Shown: positions 23,493 to 36,230 of the stretch, one piece after another
Numbering within the stretch: position 1 is the first letter of the stretch
Layout of the letters: each line of letters starts with the position of its first letter
Assembly: GCA_027574665.1 (NCBI GenBank)
Contig: CM050657.1
Span: 21,678,700 to 21,742,699 of the forward strand
Origin: Rhynochetos jubatus
Taxonomy: Eukaryota; Chordata; Aves; Eurypygiformes; Rhynochetidae
Direction: 5' to 3'
Length of the DNA stretch: 64,000 nt
Made by a program: the position numbers and the translations under genes
Notes under the pieces: model-generated
What the model was told of the DNA's origin: nothing
The model's input: the letters and a program-made list of their open reading frames with translations, nothing else
Databases searched by the model: none

Positions 23493-26400
23493 TTTTTCTT
23501 TAGTTACAGAGATGGAGATAATCCAGAAAGATAAACAGGCCACAAAGGGAAATGCAGAGTTATGGATGAAAATGTGCTTTTTTCTTTACTGCAGCACCTT
23601 CTATCGAGAAGTGCGGGGCTGCCTGCACCCACTCACACAAGTATGCGACAGCCTGCCTGGGAGACACTGCAAAACCAAAGCTCTGGGGTCAACGCTGTTA
23701 TTTTTACCAAAATGCTGTGGAATCCTTCCCTGCTAATTCTCTATGCTGCTCTGAAATGCTGATATTTCAAAGGTGCTTACAGGTATGACTCACCTAAAGA
23801 TGATCACTTAAGCAAATACTTAAATCAGTCCCTATTTATACTCAAGGTAAAATTCACTGAAGACAATGACAGAGTAGTTCTTTGCTGCACAGGGAGTTAC
23901 ACATCAAGTACTGCATCAGTGCTAGTTTAGACCTGCATGTTTCTCAGATCAGAGATCTCAGTGGAGTTATAATAACAAGATCTACACTTTCCCTGGCCTC
24001 TCCATTGGAAACGACAGCAGAAAGAGATGAGAAATCCCCAAAATACAAGCTGTTACTACTACCTCCTTTACCTACTGCTACGGCCTGCTTATTCTCTAGT
24101 TCACCTGGACTGGGCATTTAGCCATTGTCTGTCTTTCCAAGGTGAATCTTCCAGTCTCAGACCAGACCTCCCTAGGCTTTTCTACATCTCACCTGGGATT
24201 CATCACAGTAGCTCTGACTAGCTCCAGAAGCAGAGCTGTTTCCTGTGAGGCAGTGAAAGTGACAATCTGCAGTCACTGAGTTGCCTAAAAACTAAATGTT
24301 TACTTAGATGAAAGCATTTTAGAGGAAAAACCCATTTGTATTTTTATGTCTGACCTGTGGACAAAGGAAATTCCTTTCAGATTTCCTTTATCTGCATTCT
24401 TCTAGGCAAATGCAAACAGAAGACCTCCACTAGCCCACTGAAAAAGTTCTTTGACACTTTGATGTCTACCTGATCCTTTGCATCCTACTTTGGAGAAATA
24501 AATTTTACAATCCATTCCTGGCATAAATCCTACCCTCAGCTGTCTAATGGCTTAACTCACAGTCATTCAGGTGTACATTGGGATCTGCTGTCTCTCCCTT
24601 GTTTGTACAGTCCCCTAAATCACATGGAAACTCTCATACTGCATTCTGCCAAACATCCCTTGTTCCACTGCAAAGCCTCAGATGGTGGTACTCCATCTCA
24701 AGCCGTCACATCTTACACCACCTTCACGTCCAGTGCAAAGGAGGTTACATCAGCCACGCAGCCATCACAAGCAGCTCAGCTAGCTGTTTAAAAATCATAC
24801 CAAAAGCTGCAGGAACTCCAAAATCAACTGATTGCAGGTCATGCCCTGTTTAAATCTGCATTGATGCAAGCCAGGACTTATAAAAGTTATGGGAAAAATA
24901 AACCATATCTTAGGTGATAGGAGATTAAACCTCAACAGGACTCTGTGTGTTCCGGTTTTTCAGTATCATAATTTCCTTTATTCTGTGCTTGACACTAGAC
25001 AGAAGACCAGTTTCAGCAGTGGCTCGAATTCTGCTCAGTTATACTAACATAAAACTGAAATATCTAGTGACTTTCCCCTCCAGATCCATGTCAGACTGAG
25101 CAGAACCTCTCTTAATACAAGAACATTGAAAGATTATGTTTGGTATTTTCAGAGGAATACAGTTGGCCTGGGAATAGAAGTTCCATTGATTTTCAGTGAT
25201 TTTCACATGACTAAGCCACTTCAGGTACATTTGAAAGGTCTATTGTTTCTATACATTTCCTCACACTACCCCTATTTGTGAAGGCATTAACTTTGAATTC
25301 TCACTACAAAATAAATCAGACTGGGGCCAGGCTTCTGCTAGCTAAGTTACCTAAGCTTGATCTACATTCAGCCACTTTGCCTGTCAAGAGAAACCTAAGC
25401 CAGGACTCATGATTTATTCATGGTAAGACATTGCTAGGAGGGAGATACAAAGAGTAGAGATCCCCTTACAGATTACAAGGAATAAACACAAATTGTGCTA
25501 ATGCAATTGAAAGGTATTTGATCATTGCTTGCTGGTGGCCATTGGATGCCCAAATATTTACCTTAAGATCTAATTCTCTTTTATATTCCACAAGGGCTAT
25601 GCCTCCCCTGCACAGAAGCTAAGAGCAGTGGCTTTGGTTTGACTTGGAGCTGTCCCATTACAAAGCCATACTGACTTACAGCAAGGCGCAATACTCTGTT
25701 CACCTGGGACTTCCGAGGGCCTTGCTGTGGCTTCCCACCCAGCAGCGGGAGCTTCCCACTCTTTCCAAGGAGTTGCAGAATGCAGACACTAAGAAACTAA
25801 GCCTTCAGACAGTTTAGCCTGCATCCGCATGGTTACCAACAGTGAGAGGAGGCAGCACTTCGGCTTAGCTCTTAGACGTGTGTGATGGGCTGCAGCCGCT
25901 AGCTTGGGTATAAATTGCTAACATACACCTGAGCTCAAGGTTTATGGATTTGCAGTTAGAAATCAGATGAAGAGCAACATCTGAGTTAATGCTGCAGTGA
26001 GGACAAACCCAGGTACAGAGTGCAGCTTATTACAGAAAGCCTCCCATGAGAAAACAGCAGTAGAAAACACGTAAACCACATACCACCCCTGCCACCAAAA
26101 CCTCAGTGAAATACTTATCTCAAAGCCTAATGAATAAACAGTGGGTTTATTAGGCAGGGAAAGTCTAAAGGTTTCTCAGCACAGAGGTTAGTTTGCTGTG
26201 AACTGGTATAGCTTAGTTAACCAAAGCAATACAAAAATACTCTGCAAACATAGCTTTAAGAAATATCGCAGTAAAGGCCTCTTAAATAAAGTTATACTAC
26301 TCACCGTTAGGAAAAAAGAGTGCATTTACTTTGTTTCCCAAGGATAAGCTCCCTGTTCCCTCAAATAGGTTGAAACAAACCACGTACAATCTAGGTTTGG

Positions 26401-26494
26401 TTTTATTTTCTGCTCCTTTACGAAGAGTGGGCACGTGATACTCTCATTTGTTGTGGTGATACGCTTGTGTGTGTGTACTGTATACCGAGTGAAT
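23493..26494. other. Intergenic, no gene seen
   Basis: Unique AT-leaning sequence. Overlapping short frames around 23449-24221 and 24578-24853 have no recognisable domains or splice support. Confidence 0.6.
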
Positions 26495-26674
26495 GGTGAG
26501 GAGCCACGAATCATAGGATTTAGCAGCTGGCCTGTAATATCAATGCTCAGACCTACAGCAAAGCATAGAATAGGGGGTTCTAAAGGTGAGGAGCCACGAA
26601 TCATAGGATTTAGCAGCTGGCCTGTAATATCAATGCTCAGACCTACAGCAAAGCATAGAATAGGGGGTTCTAAA
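26495..26674. repeat. Perfect 90-bp tandem duplication
   Basis: Two adjacent copies (26495-26584 and 26585-26674), identical by eye over 90 bases, each starting GGTGAGGAGCCACGAATC and ending GGGGGTTCTAAA. The unit does not resemble CR1. As 90 is a multiple of 3, it yields a repeated 30-residue segment in open frames on both strands (26435-26785 plus, 26326-26757 minus); these are not supported as genes. Confidence 0.97.
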
Positions 26675-29600
26675 CTGACTTTCCTTATTCCCTGCTGTTG
26701 CAGCATCAGTAGCAGTTCCCAGCCATACACATTTGTACAGTGGCAGCACTCACACACAGTTTTCCTGCGATACTTGTACTCCTAGTTTGAAAGCACTGCT
26801 GTAAAGACTCTATGGCTTGAGTACTAATGCTGTAGGTTAGCCACACCACCACAGAGCCCTCACAGCCAGCAAGGTGATCACTGCTCCCCGAGTACAACAC
26901 GTCTCCATCTCACTCAGGGAAGCAGGTACTGAAGGTGTCAAAATCTATCAGACCCAGCAAGCCAGGTTGTGATTTCAGGCTCCTGCACTACCTTTTTAGG
27001 GCCACTGGAAAGGTCTGCAGTTTGAAAGGTACGTACCAAAGACAATGTTAGAACCTTGGCAGGAATCAAAACACTGAAGCCACTAACAGCTGTCCTAAAC
27101 AAAGGGAAGTCTAACTTCAGCAGCTACAGGGATCAAATCTGAGTTTTAGAACTACCTTCACAGACCATGTGGTTATGGTATCATCCCACTCCCTCTTCTC
27201 ACATGGATGCTGTGGACCTAAACATCTGTGTCTTAGCCAGAGGTCAGCCTATGGCTGGTAAGACAGAGCTAGTTACCTAACGATCGTCTCTTCTCTCTTG
27301 CAAAGGTGCGATGATTGAAGCAGATCCACCCCATGAGCCTCCGTTTGCAGCTCACTGCTTCGAGACCTCCTGAGGCAGGCGTAAGCAAAAGTTGAATTTA
27401 CCAAAGCCGCATGTGCGTGCTACTGCATAACGACTGCAGATGGCAGACCCAGATGTCTGTCAGGACCTTGAAACATTGCAAAGACATTAGCTGATCTCTC
27501 AAAATATACAAATGCCTACAGCTTTAAGCAGCGAATTCAGGCTGAAGCTAAGGCATATATAGTTTCTAAGGTATTAATCCATCTGAAGGAGGAGTTTGTG
27601 GGTCCACAGAGAAGGCACAAGGTGCCAGCTGCTCCTTATTCAAGCTCTTTTTTTCTTACTTGCACAGTAACAGCTGCAAGAAGATGCTGTCTGGGCTTGA
27701 TGGAAAGGACAGGCCTATCTGTTGGTGGCGTATTATTAGCATTATTACCCATTCATACATGGGGATTAAATAAATGTAAGGGAAGCTTGGGTTCTACAAG
27801 ATTTCACTTCCCCCCAACTCATGCAGCAGCTGTCCACAGTGACATGCCTGTTAGCAGGGAACAAGTGTAACCCTTTCAGCCTTGCTCTGTAAAAACCCTC
27901 CCAACACAGACAGGACACAAACACTTGGCTTCCGGGAGGGACATCAGTGTGACATGCATCTGGAAACACTAAGATGGTAGCATCGTGGAAGGATGTCAGT
28001 GCAGCCCGCAAAGTTTCGGCATGTTGACTCTATCCACACATGTAACGTGTCCAGACAGTCAGAAAATGCTACAATGCAGGAGGAAGATCCCTGCCTCTTT
28101 ACCACTGGGACTTACATAAACATATAAATGTCCTGTTAACACATGCACTGTTCCTTAATGCGTTATACCACTGTTTCCTTGATCTTGATCAAAAAACTGA
28201 CAACTCAGTTTGGAAATAGCATTCTAAAGCAAATGTGCTTACAGGATTTTGACTCAAGATCTCTGTGGGATGCTCCAGGGAAAGAACTAATTAGAACAGG
28301 TATTCATCCTTCTTTTCTGATGATGTAACATAAATGGTGAACAGACAAAGCAGGGATGCTGAAGTTCATGAGAACTGAGGAACACGCACAAATGTAACTA
28401 ATTACTTCCCCTTTTAAGCCCCAAATTAAGAAGCTATGTAATGAAGTGAGTAAGCTGAAGGCTATAAAATAAACTGGCCATACAGCAATCATATGCTTAG
28501 TGATGTGCAGTTAAACTGGAAATGTGCGCAATTCCATTCTTTGAAGGCTTTTAGACAGAAGTCAACCACCTGAGAAGTGTGAGGAATTTGAAGTGTACTG
28601 CTTAATGGATTTAAAAAAAAAAAAGAATTGACTGGCAAAGCCAAGCCATGGATAATCACAGCCTCTGTCTTGTCTCCACAGGATCAGCTCTTTCAATTAT
28701 GCTGCTTCTACAAGCAACGTAGCAGAAGAGCTATAGACTTGGCCAACAGAAGTCTGAATGCTTTCTGAACAAATAAAAACCAGTGGCTTAAAAATCCCCT
28801 AGTGTGAAAAAAAGTGCAGAAATACCATCACCCCCTCTCCATTGCGCAATATTTGAAGTGCCGTAAAAGTAGCTCAGTGGTAAAGGAAAGGGAAGAAGTT
28901 CACATTCCAGCTGTCTCTGTGTAGTAGAAGCTGCACGTCCGAGAACCCAGAGATGAAGGGCTTCCCTGCGCTGCCGCCTGCCTGCCCGTGCAGTGTGGGT
29001 GCCCAGTGCCAGGCAGTGCGCTTGACCGTGGCTCCAGGCACTCCCAGACCTGTTGACGCTGCAAACCAAAGGGTTTTTCCACAGTTGGTTTTATCACAGC
29101 GATTATGATTGTTGGCATCTTATCAAAACAGTCCTTATAAGAGATACCAAGTCAACAGTGGAGAGCACGAGGAAAAGGAATTTCATGAAAATTGCAAGAC
29201 CAAAATTAAGTCCACAACATTTATAATTAAAGAAAAGGTACTGTAAAAGGAACTCCTTGGTGTTAAACATTTTTAGGCCACAGCAACTGGAAAAGTGGGA
29301 GAAAAGGCTGAAATGCCACCAGGCAAACAAGTTCTTGGTTAAAATGGAAACACTGGGGTCAGTGCAGAGTCCTGGGGCCGTAGTGCGAGGCTGCTTTCCC
29401 AGTCTGAATGTCAAGTTCACTTTTCCTAGCTGGCACTTCAATCCTTTTTTGAACCTCGCAAAGGGTAACTTACCAGAGAGAGAAGACCAGCGATCCACCC
29501 AAACTGTACCTGATAGTGGCATCTTAAAACTGCATCGGATGGAGTGACCAGCTCTGGAGGAGCTCATCAGTTAAGCCTGGTACAGGCACAGAGGGGACAT

Positions 29601-32600
29601 AACTGTAGGCCCAGCACAGGCTCCGGAGTGAGGGCTTATGTATTTCAAGCTTGACCTACTTAAGGCATTTTCCATAGTACATATCAACCTCTTAATTCCT
29701 TTTTTTGATTTGTACACTGAGCATCAGTGGTAGCTGGTTACACAGAGTTTTCTGCCTCTTCAATTTTTAGATAAAATCCTAGAAATAAGCTTAATGTATA
29801 CAAATGCAGTACACTGGTATTACAGGTGGTTGGGACGAAGGACTCACAGACTAGTAAGAGGGAAAAAATAAAATAAATTTGAGCCTGCTAGTACACATAG
29901 CAAAAATAGAGTTAAATTTTAAAACACCCTAAAAAATGTATTATTTGTTTTTAGAGGAAACACAGAAGACCTGACTACCCTTTCACTGAGTTTCACAAGC
30001 CAGGTAAGCATAAAATGCTGTATGGTTAAAGAAACCCAACAGAGCTACACTGAACTTGTGCTGATTTTTTCCTAAATTTGACTCCTGTACACTAACAATT
30101 TCAGTTAATTGATTCCTCCCTCTGTCACTACTATTCATCCAGCTCTGTACTTCCATTTAAAAAGGTTTGCTGCAAAAACCAAAATCCCTGCCTTTGTCAG
30201 GAGGAAGAAAGGTTATGGTCAACAACTGTTCGCAGCCAGAATTAACTGGCTCTCATTCCCTGAGAGGATGCAGAGCTACTGTCTTTACTGTACCACTTTC
30301 TAACCACTGGATGATGCTGGATGGAAAGAGGAGAAATTCCAAGACTACTTCATCGCTGACAGTAAAATGGGTCCGAAGCAAGACCTGCCAGCCCTGCCAA
30401 TTTGCGTGTGTTTTAAAGGAAAACACAGAGCAGGTGCGCTCTGCTGTAGGAAGCCCAACAATGTATTTCCTGGAAAATACACATCACGGAAAAGGAAAGA
30501 AGCTGAGTGGATAGACAGCAACTTTCTGTTAATGTCACAAGTGTTAATCTCTCCCTCTGATACATTTATTGTACAGTTAAAACAACTGGCATTTTAGTAT
30601 GACTAGGGTCTTTTCTTTTAATGAGCCTTTTTCTCTCTCTTCTTTTTTACCCCAAGGTGGTAAATTTGTGTTTATCACCGACTAACTTCCTTCCTTACAC
30701 TGCAGAGAGGATGGCAATGTTTGTAACAGAGGCACCTTGCGAGGCTTTGTTAGACAGCGCGATGGGTCTGTACCGATGACAGGGGCTTCTGCACGCTGCT
30801 CCAATAGAAGGTACTTGGCCCTGCCATTTCCTGGGGTGGAGCTGATGGGCATATACCGTGCTCTGCGATGAAAACCTAACTCTAACGTTTCTGTGCTGAA
30901 TTAGGACTGTTCATTTGTAGTAAAAGGAAATGCTTTCTTCTTGGTTGGAAAAGTGTTACAGGAATATTCTTAGTGAAAAATGGAAAGGGCTGAATTTCTG
31001 AAAATATGGCACATTGTTTTCAGAAACAATGACTATTTCAAACTTAGCTCCCCAGATTTAATAAGACTTTCATGAAAAGGCTCCTGAAGCCAGAGGCAAG
31101 AGATCATTTTCTCTAACACTGGTTGAAACAGATACAAGTACCTGTTCAACAGAGACACAGTTGTGTTTTCCATAGGAACTGGACCAGGTAGGGTTTAAGC
31201 ACTTCCTAACAGTACGCAATGGCTCCAACAAATTTAAGGGAAGGGGACGCTGTTTAAGAAATACAAAAATTTCTCTTTCCAGCCAGGATATTAAAGCTTC
31301 CCACATACCTGTCATTTTGCTAACCTCCTGGAAAACAGCTTTTGAGAAGGCTGAGCTAAGAACCTTAACAGAAAAAGATTGTCTAATACTATCCTGACAA
31401 TGGAAACACGTGAATCTTGCTGATAACTACTGCTGCCACCTATGGAAAGAATGTGAACGTCCTCAGTGAAGCAGAAACCAAAGGAGGTGCGAATAATTTG
31501 TTAGTGTTTTTTCAGATAATCCAGCAAAACATACTAGAAAAAAATCCACATAATTCCTGGAGATAAATCCTGGAGAAGGTTTTGCATTGGTTTTGCAGGA
31601 ACTCGAGTAAAATATGGTTAGCACTCTACTCTTCAGATTCAAGGAGCAAACAATTGCCTGCTGATAAGGTGAAGCTTCTGTATAATGTTTGTTGCCACTG
31701 ACCTGGCAAGAATTCCTTCAGATAACTGTGTGCAATGTATTTCAAGAGAGTCAACAATTCCATATGCGAAATTCTAGAAACCATACAAGAAATGGATATG
31801 CATCAAGCTGCTCGGCAGACCGCTTTGGTCTGCATATAGGACAAATTCTGACCAGCACAGAAAGAAAAGTGCGTGGTGTTTTGTTATCACAGCTTTTTAT
31901 CCAGCCATGCAAAAAATAGGGGAAGTAACTTGGTGCCATCCAGCCGCCTATTGTCTGCATGAAGCACACAAGGTCACAGTGGCCACAGTTACCAAGGAAG
32001 TGCCAAAGTGGATGCGCTCCAGCAGCACAGCCGTGTCAGCAGCTGCAAGCCCCGGGCTGACAGTGTCTGACGTCTTCTGCCAATACCGTTGACAAAGATG
32101 CTCAGCTCTAGAAAAAGTAGCTAAAAGTGCACACATTTCAGCCACGGATGAATAACAGCAACTGGAAATCAGGATAATGGATGTGGTCTCTCTGCCAACA
32201 ATATTGGTTATGCCACAAAACTTCCAACTTCACTAGCATTCACGCAGGCATGGTGGGAGCCCAAGTAGATGAGTGTCTGGCTTGACAGCAATGCTCCATG
32301 CAGATTTGATAGCCATTGTACTGAAAACAGCTGTAGAGGGTAGTTCTCAGACACAGACTGGCCCAGCAGCAGTCAGAGGGCAGCATATGTGCATACTGCC
32401 CAGCAATGCTCTCTGGCAGTAGTCACAGGAGCAGGATGTACCGTTTTCCTGTATCCTTGCATTGCTGAACCAAGATGCTGTGGAAGGGAAGGTGAAAATG
32501 GGAAAAGCAAAATACTCTTTCCTTATCTCCCCTCTTAGGTCCCTCAAGACTATTTTCTAGAAATGACTGTCATTCTGAGAGAGGGACTGGTGCAAGAAAC

Positions 32601-35600
32601 ACACATAAGTGACCATCTGGAATAGCTGTTCTGGTTTCCATACGCAGCTGCTTGTCTCACTGGTCTCTTAGATTTTTAAGAGGTACAAGCTGAACTGTAG
32701 TAGCTTACAGAATGGTAAACTGGCATTGATTTTAGCTTTCCCTGTTATGTCAGCTATAATTTGCAGTGGTTTGGGAACTCTTCAAATATCTGAGCCTTCC
32801 TTCACTGGGGTAGAGCAGGAACCTCTGTGGAAAAGATATCGTGGGCAAGCCGAGAGCAGAAATTATCAGACTTCTCCCTAGGTTGGCTACCCCCCGTAGA
32901 ATCATAGCCCCAAAAGACAAGCCTAAAACCTGCAGTAATTTGTCTCTAGGGAAAAAGAATTCAGACACAACTTTGGTGGCAGGCTGAAGAAAAGAGGTGG
33001 GAAGGAAAATGAGCACCTTCCTCCCAGTTCAGGTAATCTGTGGAGAGGAAGAAACAGGGTCTGGGTCCTGGACACCAGCCTCCTCGAGAAGAACAGCTTG
33101 TGCTGGTTCTGTGCCACTCTGTCCCCAGGCCAAGATGAGGATATTGATGTAACACATTTCCCTTCTCCATGTACTTTGGGGGCAGACAGCTACACATGAA
33201 ACCGTAACAAGGTTGTGCTGTAGATTCACATGCTAACAATTACAGCTTGAGTAATGTGCACGTAGGAACTTTCTACATGTTGATACGAGATTCTGCAATC
33301 TCTAATAAAGTGATCAAAAAGCCTGTTTTCTGAAATGGGTTTAGAAAAACATTTGTTCCTGAGAACTGAAATGTATTATCAGTGGCTTATGACCTTGGCT
33401 AAAGAATGATAATCACAGTAACAGACTGGGAAATTTTGAGAAAGTATCATATTTGCAAAAATATTTGAACTAGAGCCATATCAGTGTGCTGCCATATCCT
33501 GCATGATGCCTTTTTGCCTCTGCTATGTTTGATAATCACTGGACCTCGTGCTCTTAAGTTTACTAACTCCGGGTAAATTTTATGAACTTCAGGCCACGAG
33601 GCATGATCTTTATCTGCAACGTTTAGTCTGAACAACTGCTGAAGTCACAGGTTTTGTGCCATCTTGCCCTAGTCCTATACAAAGCACAAGCCCTTGCTCC
33701 ATGTACTATAGCAGCTGTGTGGGCGGAAAACACAGACACATGTACAGAGATGTGGCTTCGCTTTAGACATCTGAATATCCACATTTGACCATATTTTACT
33801 CAAATTTACTTATAATGGGAGAAAATAAGGAGAAGGTTAGTTAGTATTTAATGTTTTCCCAGAAACAACTACCTCTAATCAGGGAAAGATGTTACTATAG
33901 TCAAAAAATGTAAGACAATCCAGTCCACTCAAATTTGAGCTTATCCCATCTTTTGACTTGGCAACTAATGTAACTCACTGAAGAAGAGACAGCGGAAGAT
34001 TCTCAGGGGTCACCTGAAGAGAAGGATCAACTCCAGTGAAAACAGAGTTACACCTGTGCCATGCCTAAACTGAACACACAGGAAATTTAGGCTATAACAA
34101 GACAGATCAGAGTTCTGCAAACTGCCCGATCTTTACCCTATTGTGAACTAAGCTATTAGAGGCAAATGCTCTTTGATGTAGTGTTCCTGAAGACAAATTT
34201 ATTTTTCCTGTGTCTAACTGAGATGCAGCAAGCTTGTTTCCCCTTTCAGCTCTTAATATTATCACACCAACCACCTTCTTTTTCATGGAAAAAAGGAAGC
34301 TATCCCAAATTAACAGACCTGTGTGAATACAGTCACACACACCCCCCCCCCCCCCCCCATGTTTATGTTGAGCAGCTTGGCAATCATAGTTTCAGCAAAT
34401 TTATTTATTATTCTTGCTCTATAAGTAGTAATGCTTCACTTCTTAAAACCTCATAATCTTCTAATCTTGTTCTAAATTCTCCTCAACTCTGCCTCTAAAA
34501 AGAACAGTTCTCTTTCATTATCTGGAGTTTTCTATCATCACTCATTTTTAACTGTGCATCCTGCTGATATATTAAGCTGAGATAATGAATCAGTTAATTT
34601 TCTATCTGAATATTCTTAGTATTTTCTTAGCAGCTCACCGCACTTCAGACTCTGGTATAAGTCACTGATAACAAGTTTTTATATGTTGCTTATTTTTAAT
34701 GTGTTTTGTATTTCATTAAAATTATAAGCCCCCCTTCCACAGACCTCAAATAAAGATGTCATGCTGATAGTAGGAGTAAATGCATTTAATTGTTTCAAAA
34801 TACTATGTGTTGTTAGGAAAGCTGAACAGTTCACAGGCTGTTGTGTCAGGGACTCATCACACAGGATCCCTGGGGCCTTAAGCTTTCCCAGTTGCTGCAG
34901 GTTGTGTTGCTAGCTTCTTCCTTAAACTCTCTGCTGAGCTTCCTGGGCACAACCCTTTCCCTTACCCTCACAGAAGTAGGACCCTGCGTAGATGGTACCC
35001 TAGTACTCTCAGGGAGCTTAAGACCTGCATTTCCCTGGGCTCTAACACTATGAGCACTGAGGGTTTTCTGTCAACCTTGTCAGGAACATATAGTCACCAA
35101 AGCAAAAGGGTACCTGAGATTTGAGAGGGCTCCAAAAACCCACCACTTTCACTTATTTAAATCTGTGTACCTAACGTCCCTAGTTGCTTGCGTGCATTTA
35201 CGCACAGCTACTTCCTTCCCACTCTTCAGTATCCCCGGTTTTGAAGAGGCAGGGCCCTGTTGGAAGTGAGCATTGCATCTCCTCTCAGTAACGGAAACGC
35301 CTCCTTTTCCCTATGCCACCAGTTTTTTTGAGCTGTTGCTAATCAAACTACTTCTTCACCAGGAATACATAACTCTTACGTCCCTCCCCTCTGCACAGAC
35401 TCGCTGTAAGTGATTCTTTCCATTCCAGTTCTTTATGGTTACTATACCCAGATAACATTTCAACCTTGCTAGGATATTGTCCATCCTCCGAGTTGCATTC
35501 CCTCCGTTCTCACACCTGACTGCTTGAGTTCAGCCTCAGTCAACCCTTGCACCCTTTGACAGGGAATCAGTTTGAGGCTGGCCTTTTAGCAGTGTCCTGA

Positions 35601-36001
35601 TGAATGGAATATGACTTGCATTTCACACTTTATGCAATTTGGGAGGCAGCAGTTTGAGATACTAGAAAACTTGGCAATAAAATGCCAATTAGCTGGGACT
35701 TAACACAGCGTATTAAAACAGTGTCTGAAATACCCAACATTCTCCTACTATTCCCAACTACTGAATGGTATCTGTTTAGTCCCATTACACTCTCCTGATA
35801 AACTCTATGCAGTCCTTTCCTTGCCTGTCCACTACAGGGTTCTCAGGTGGATTTCACAGGCTTTTCTTAGCTCCACGCTGCTGTAACCAGCTGCTCTGAT
35901 ACCAAACTCAGCTGATTAAAAGCCAACTCTGATATGTCTATACTTTAGGTATACTGTAGCGCAAGAGCCATGAATAAAGCTGAGGCATATCTAACAATGA
36001 G
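26675..36001. other. Intergenic, no gene seen
   Basis: About 9.3 kb of unique-looking sequence with an A12 run at 28613-28624 and a C17 run at 34342-34358. The longest frames (29103-29567 minus, 30167-30514 plus) are not recognisable proteins and lack codon-level features of coding DNA visible by eye. Confidence 0.55.
34342..34358 (+). repeat. C17 homopolymer
   Basis: Seventeen consecutive C following a short CA microsatellite (CACACACA). Likely unstable, and prone to sequencing error. Confidence 0.9.
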
Positions 36002-36230
36002 AGAAAGTTACAACAAGGGAAATTCCAATTGGATGTTACAAAAAATTGAGAAGAGCGTGGTGAAACAGTGGAACATGCTGGTGGTGTGGAATCTCCATCC
36101 TTGGAGGTACACAGAACTTGACTGGGCTGACCTTGAGCAAACATATCTAACAGGCTGGTCCTGCTTTGGGCAGGAGGCTGAGCTGGAAGACCTCCAGAGG
36201 TCCCTTCCAGTCAAAATCACATGATTCTAT
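36002..36230 (+). mobile_element. Old CR1 LINE 3' fragment
   Basis: Plus-oriented, diverged CR1 tail recognised by CAGTGGAACATGCTGG, AATCTCCATCCTTGGAGG, GACCTCCAGAGGTCCCTTCC and the terminal ATGATTCTAT. More mutated than the copies at 44.0 and 49.4 kb, hence probably older. The left boundary is uncertain by tens of bases. Confidence 0.85.

Noticed and set aside
26326..26785. Open frames on both strands with a repeated 30-residue segment
   Set aside because: They are caused by the perfect 90-bp duplication, whose length is a multiple of 3. No coding similarity was seen.
31432..31446. Possible second CTCF site on the minus strand
   Set aside because: Only the TAGGTGGCAGC core fits. The first part of the consensus mismatches at several positions.
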